DNA from: Clusia tigrina
Lineage: Eukaryota > Arthropoda > Insecta > Diptera > Clusiidae
Reading direction: 5' to 3'
Assembly (NCBI GenBank): GCA_920105625.2
Contig: OV050030.1
Coordinates: 63,028,322-63,092,321, forward strand
DNA: 64,000 nt
Made by a program: the position numbers and the translations under genes
In this document: positions 60,405-64,000 of the stretch, piece by piece
How the letters are laid out: every line of letters starts with the position of its first letter
Numbering within the stretch: the first letter of the stretch is position 1
Notes under the pieces: generated by a model
Databases searched by the model: none
What the model saw: only the letters and a program-made list of their open reading frames with translations
What the model was told of the DNA's origin: nothing

Positions 60405-60895
60405 CCACTCAGTGCAGTCCACCAAGCCAGAGGTGTATATAAGCCGAATATGTATGTGTATATTTCGAAGTGTAGAGAATATCTAGAATATTCTCAAAAA
60501 ATGTTTTCGAAGTGTAGAGAATATTCTAGAATGTTCCAGAAACTTCTTTCGAAGTGTAAAGAATATTCTATAATGTTCTACTTCAACATACGAGAGGTAT
60601 ATAAGCCACCACATAATTAAAGTCGACACAGTTGAACAACAATCGTAGCAGTGTATACATTCTACATTTCAATCGTAACAGTAACATTATTAATAAGTAA
60701 TAAAGTGATTAAATTAATAATTAAATAAAGTGCAAAATTGTATTGTAAACTTTAAGCCCAAGTTTAAATGTCTAAATTGCAATAATTATATAAAGTTAAT
60801 TATTTTAATTTAACCAGCGATTGTTTGATTACTACATCACACGGTGATACGAATTCGAGTATTGAGAGTTAATATTGAAACGTGATAGCTCAGTG
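60405..60895 (+). repeat. partial LTR copy with perfect HSE array
   Basis: Matches the following LTR (60934-61455) and the solo LTR at 43115-43641 in its right half: TTTAATTTAACCAGCGATTG and TTTGATTACTAC at about 60807-60836. It then ends early at GAGAGTTAATATTG. The left half consists of three decaying copies of a TTCGAAGTGTAGAGAATATT-type unit (60466, 60505, 60548). It lies directly upstream of the next LTR in the same orientation, so the two are tandem. Confidence 0.7.
60519..60605 (+). promoter_or_regulatory. perfect six-module heat-shock element and TATA
   Basis: Six alternating GAA/TTC modules with exact 2-bp spacers: GAA 60519, TTC 60524, GAA 60529, TTC 60534, GAA 60539, TTC 60544. 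This is the canonical heat-shock-factor site at maximal regularity. A weaker array with one decayed module (GAA 60561, TTC 60566, TTC 60576) follows, then TATATAAG at about 60598. Function is inferred from sequence alone. Confidence 0.7.
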
Positions 60896-60933
60896 AAAAG
60901 GGATTGCATACTTTTAGGATCCCATCTGGAGAA

Positions 60934-61455
60934 TGAGTACCCCCTGTGAGTCAAGATGCGAACTATTCGAATAAAAGCTTATTCAAGAACCATCTGTCGG
61001 TAATATCAAAAAGAATATTCTCGACTTCTGTTGAAGTGGATCGAAAATTCTAGAAAATACGAGAATGGCGTAGAATTTTCTACTCCAACCTTTCGAAAAC
61101 TACAAAAGCGACAAGACTGTTCAAAGTCGAAGGCAGTAGATCAGATACCGTAAAAGTGTGTATCATAATCAAAGCAGCAGTATTTGTAATTGTGTAAAGT
61201 GATGAAATTCATTAGTAAATAAAGTGACTAATGGTTTGTGAAATAAAGTGCAAATAATAACTAAGTATACTTTAAGCCTAATATTAAATGTGTAAATAGC
61301 AATAATTAAATAAAGCTAATTATTTTAATTTAACCAGCGATTGTTTGATTACTACACAATCCAGTGGTACGAGTCCGAGTACAGAGAGTTAGATGAATTG
61401 TCAGGAGGGCAATTTTGTTAACAGAGTAAATTGTCAAGAGGGCAATTTCGTAACA
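60934..61455 (+). repeat. 5' LTR of gypsy-type element
   Basis: About 522 bp from a TGAGTACC start (60934, aligned to the start of the solo LTR) to TTCGTAACA at 61455. It is followed at once by the primer-binding-site-like ATTGGTGTCAGAAGTGGGAT (61456-61475) and then gag. The left edge is tentative, being set by comparison with the 527-bp solo LTR. Confidence 0.8.
61013..61105 (+). promoter_or_regulatory. HSE-like module array in 5' LTR
   Basis: Eight positions at a strict 5-bp period from 61043 to 61080: GAA, TTC, GAA, TAC, GAA, GCG, GAA, TTC, of which six are perfect modules. A shorter GAA-TTC pair lies at 61013-61020. CTACAAAAG at about 61096, aligned with the TATAAAAA of the solo LTR, looks like a decayed TATA box. 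Confidence 0.6.
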
Positions 61456-61475
61456 ATTGGTGTCAGAAGTGGGAT
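61456..61475 (+). other. primer-binding site
   Basis: ATTGGTGTCAGAAGTGGGAT directly after the LTR has the TGG-led form of a tRNA 3'-end complement. I do not assign the tRNA. Confidence 0.6.
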
Positions 61476-61494
61476 TGTGAATCTGTAATAAACA

Positions 61495-62022
61495 ATGGTT
61501 AAATTTGAAAAACTGAGTTTGGAGCAGCTCAAGAAGGAACTTGAGCGCTTTAATTTGCAAACACAAGGGCTTAAAGCGGAGCTGCAGGTGCGATTAAGAA
61601 GCGCTTTAGAGGAGCAGGGTATACGTCTATACGTCGATGAGCATGAATTCCAATGTGAAGAGCCAACGACATCTCGACACGAAGAAACACCGCAAGAAAC
61701 GAACACGGGTAACTTTGACATGAGTGTACTCATCGGGATAATACAATCCTTCAAACAGGATATGCAGCAGTTACATCAAAGTTCTCAAGCAGCCGAAGAG
61801 AGAATGCAGCAGAGAGATGAGAAGATGCAGCAGCAGTTACAACAAAATGCTCAAACCGTCGAAAAGAGTGTCGCATCCGTCAAACAGGACGTTAAAAAGA
61901 GTGCTGAATCCCTCAAGCAAGCAGTCGATGAGAGGATACAGGAGCGATTACAACAAAATGCCCAAGCTGTCAGAGAGGATGTCAACAGTTACAGCAGAGT
62001 GAAATACGACTTGCTCTATTAG
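61495..62022 (+). CDS. gypsy-type Gag, N-terminal part
   Basis: Starts at MVKFEKLSLEQLKKELERFN, about 40 bases after the LTR. Residues 5-42 form a SAP-like motif (LSLEQLKKELERFN then GLKAELQVRLRSALEEQG). Next come an acidic linker and a long Gln-rich coiled coil (QSFKQDMQQLHQSSQAAEER, EKMQQQLQQNAQ, KQDVKKSAESLKQAVDERIQ) to about residue 165. The frame ends at 62022 through a frameshift; the coiled coil resumes in another frame. In the intact element this would join the capsid region below. Confidence 0.85.
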   Translation: MVKFEKLSLEQLKKELERFNLQTQGLKAELQVRLRSALEEQGIRLYVDEHEFQCEEPTTSRHEETPQETNTGNFDMSVLIGIIQSFKQDMQQLHQSSQAAEERMQQRDEKMQQQLQQNAQTVEKSVASVKQDVKKSAESLKQAVDERIQERLQQNAQAVREDVNSYSRVKYDLLY

Positions 62023-63660
62023 CGGAACAAAACTCACAGCAGATGAAAGAAATGTCTGAGATGGTTGACAGGAAGGTTTGCGAAATTGAGACACGGCAGG
62101 AATCGTTCGAAAAATCTGTAGAACAAAAATTCATTGCGAACGAGCAAAAGCAGAACGAATTTAAGCAACAAATATAGCAAAGAATTCACCTACTACAGGA
62201 AGGTGCATTGCCTGTGCCAGCTTTATCCTCAATAAAACTGAAGCCTCCTACCTATGATGGAACCACGACATTTAGTGTCTTCAGAATGCAGTTTGAGACT
62301 ACCGCTAGCACAAATGGTTGAAGTGCTCGCGATAAAGTGGCTGCATTAACCGTTTCATTGAAAGGTGCTGCCGCTGATGTGCTTCAAACTATCTCAGAAA
62401 GTGAGCGCGACTGCTATGAAAGCTTGATGAATGCCGTTCAGCGCAAGTATGGTAGTGAGCACCGGAAGCAGATGTACCAGGTAGAGCTACGAACACGGGT
62501 ACAGAAGAGTGGTGAGTCTCTACAACAGTTTGCGGCGGAAGTGGAACGGTTGGCTCATCTTGCCTACCCAGGAGAGATCACTGAGAGGTGTATGATGGAC
62601 ACCTTCGTATATGGCATTCGCGATGCGGAGATAAAGCGTTCTGCAATAACTAATCCCAAAGCTACATATATGGAGACAGTAGCTAGCGCTTTGTTATCAG
62701 AGCATTGGTGTGTCGGTCAGAATGCACAGCCCGTCAGATAAGACTCGAGAACAGACAAAGTTTCACGGGCAAATGCTTTACCTGCGGTGATGTGGGGCAC
62801 ATAGCTCGTGATTGTCAGTTGAGATGGAAACGTTATGCAACACACGCTCCGGTAAGACTGCCAAAGCAAGACAAAGTCCGAATTAGGGAATCGGAAAATA
62901 TTGTCAAGCCGGGAAATGAACGGACTTCCACAACTGATGGCCCAAGAATCTTCGTTTCTCAGATGGCGCGGAAAAATAACAGCCTAACTGTCAACAGTGT
63001 AATAAGTGGAAGAAAAGTTGTGGTAACATTGGATACAGGGGCATCACATTCCATAATCAGAAGGGATGTCGTTCGGGGAATCGAGCCGCTTCAGGGAATA
63101 AATTTGCGTACGGCAACTGGAGATGATGCACCGGTACTTGGAAAAGTTACACGGAAAATCACTATCGGCACCACAGCAGTGAAGCACGAGTTTATAGTTG
63201 CGGATATTGTGGATGAAGTAATCTTAGGTGTGGATTTCATGATTCGGAATGGATTCACACTAAATTTTAAAAGCCGAGTACTGAAATATGCGAACACCGA
63301 AATACCGTTATTTATAGGTGATGATAAGTATGGAGTTGTTAAACAAGCCAATATATCGCGACGGATAAAAATCGCACACAAGTCAGAGGCAGTTATACGG
63401 GCCAAAATGGGCGGAGATGTTGGGAAGCATAAGAGCCGAATCGTACCAGAAAAAGTAGTGAATATTTCAAATACCGCTGAAACCATAGCGAAAAAGAAGG
63501 TAAGGTGCCAGAGAATTTCAGCAATTGTAAACTGTGAGAGGCAACCGCGAGTCACGAAAAGCAAGATACGAGCTAATAAAAAGGTACCCGACGATCTAGC
63601 GAAAGAATGGTCTAAAGAGTCATCTACAGTACTTCCATGCAGCAATGCAGTATACCTAAA
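62023..63660 (+). pseudogene. gypsy-type Gag C terminus and protease
   Basis: After the frameshift, Gag continues with two nonsense codons (near 62178 and 62323). The capsid part is at 62337-62700 (ADVLQTISESERDCYESLMN, QKYG-like repeats, FVYGIRDAEIKRSAI). A single CCHC knuckle CFTCGDVGHIARDC lies at about 62774-62815, and the protease at about 62945-63260 with TLDTGASHSIIRRD (active Asp), the TATGDDAPVLGK flap region, and VDEVILGVDFMIRNGFTLNF. A basic linker then runs to about 63660, where pol has been deleted. Confidence 0.85.
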
Positions 63661-63999
63661 AAACGAGGACAGTTGAATGAAATTCATGGAAACAGCAGAA
63701 ATCGTACGCAACTGATGAGTGATAAAAGGAAAGCGAGATATGATGTACGAGTAAACTCTAAGGGATTTCAGGAAGGGCAACTAGTTATGCTTCATAATCG
63801 GCAAAGGAAAAGTGGATTATCGCCAAAACTGCAAACACACTGGGAAGGACCTTATAAGGCGATAAAACGGATCAACGATGTTAGATACCGCATCCAGTGG
63901 ACGAGAAATGTCAGGAGCAAAATGAAAGTCGTTTATTTAGAGAGGCTATCTCCTTATAAAGGTTGCAGTACTATCCTTGTTCGGGACGAACAAGTTTAA
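63661..63999 (+). pseudogene. integrase C-terminal (GPY/F) segment of the same element
   Basis: A deletion near 63660 removes RT, RNase H and the integrase core. The sequence resumes at MSDKRKARYDVRVNSKGFQE, then GQLVMLHNRQRKSGLSPKLQ and THWEGPYKAIKRINDVRYRI, the GPY/F module of gypsy integrases, ending LERLSPYKG. The 3' LTR must lie beyond the window. Confidence 0.85.
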
Positions 64000-64000
64000 G

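Noticed and set aside
63091..63780. 229-codon minus-strand frame
   Set aside because: Antisense to the protease and linker of the gypsy-type element, which carries clear motifs on the plus strand.

Overview
The window is nuclear DNA from a higher fly, most likely a tephritid fruit fly. It is AT-rich and crowded with decayed transposable elements of dipteran type. It also holds a DD41D mariner, a type described from Ceratitis and other tephritids. The only host gene I can support is the minus-strand fly orthologue of EHBP1 (Ehbp1, an EH-domain and Rab effector adaptor). Nine coding exons were placed between 47156 and 24732 by translation, splice sites and continuous reading phase. In order they carry most of the NT-C2 domain, an acidic linker, a low-complexity linker, a calponin-homology (CH) domain split over two exons, more linker, an LSR/coiled-coil segment, and a terminal exon. 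The terminal exon starts the bMERB domain and then reads into a Cys-rich tail. The first coding exon (start of NT-C2) was not found.

Region 1-24.3 kb, downstream of the gene, is stacked mobile DNA. In order: a copia remnant with a probable 3' LTR (1-2509), a dead mariner (2.85-3.47 kb), a jockey-like non-LTR element (6.5-9.65 kb), a full copy of a dispersed ~1.2 kb repeat (10.15-11.34 kb), and a DD41D mariner with an open transposase frame (11.89-13.2 kb). Next come a CsRn1-like gypsy element with both LTRs (13.57-17.21 kb), a jockey endonuclease scrap, a Tc1 scrap (18-18.6 kb), an RNase H-bearing non-LTR element split by another mariner (19.8-23.6 kb), and a Helitron-like element with three 142-bp internal repeats (23.67-24.26 kb).

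Region 24.3-47.2 kb is the Ehbp1 gene. Its introns hold a TIR-bounded element I cannot classify (27.0-28.1 kb), several very long (AT)n tracts, and an inverted duplication that includes a mariner (29.8-31.3 kb). They also hold a near-identical 1.7 kb direct duplication with a 500-N gap that may be an assembly artefact (33.8-38.5 kb), another mariner, a solo LTR inside the dispersed repeat (43.1-43.6 kb), and a Harbinger-like scrap (46 kb).

Region 47.2-64 kb has a non-LTR RT scrap, tRNA-like sequences, and a nearly complete gypsy element. That gypsy has 149-bp LTRs, a TACT target-site duplication and a mariner inserted in its leader (53.6-59.4 kb). The window ends in a second gypsy-type element (60.4-64 kb) whose LTRs carry arrays of GAA/TTC modules typical of heat-shock elements upstream of a TATA box. 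That LTR promoter, the palindrome in the Ehbp1 intron, the Cys-rich Ehbp1 ending and the unclassified TIR element are the observations most worth following up.
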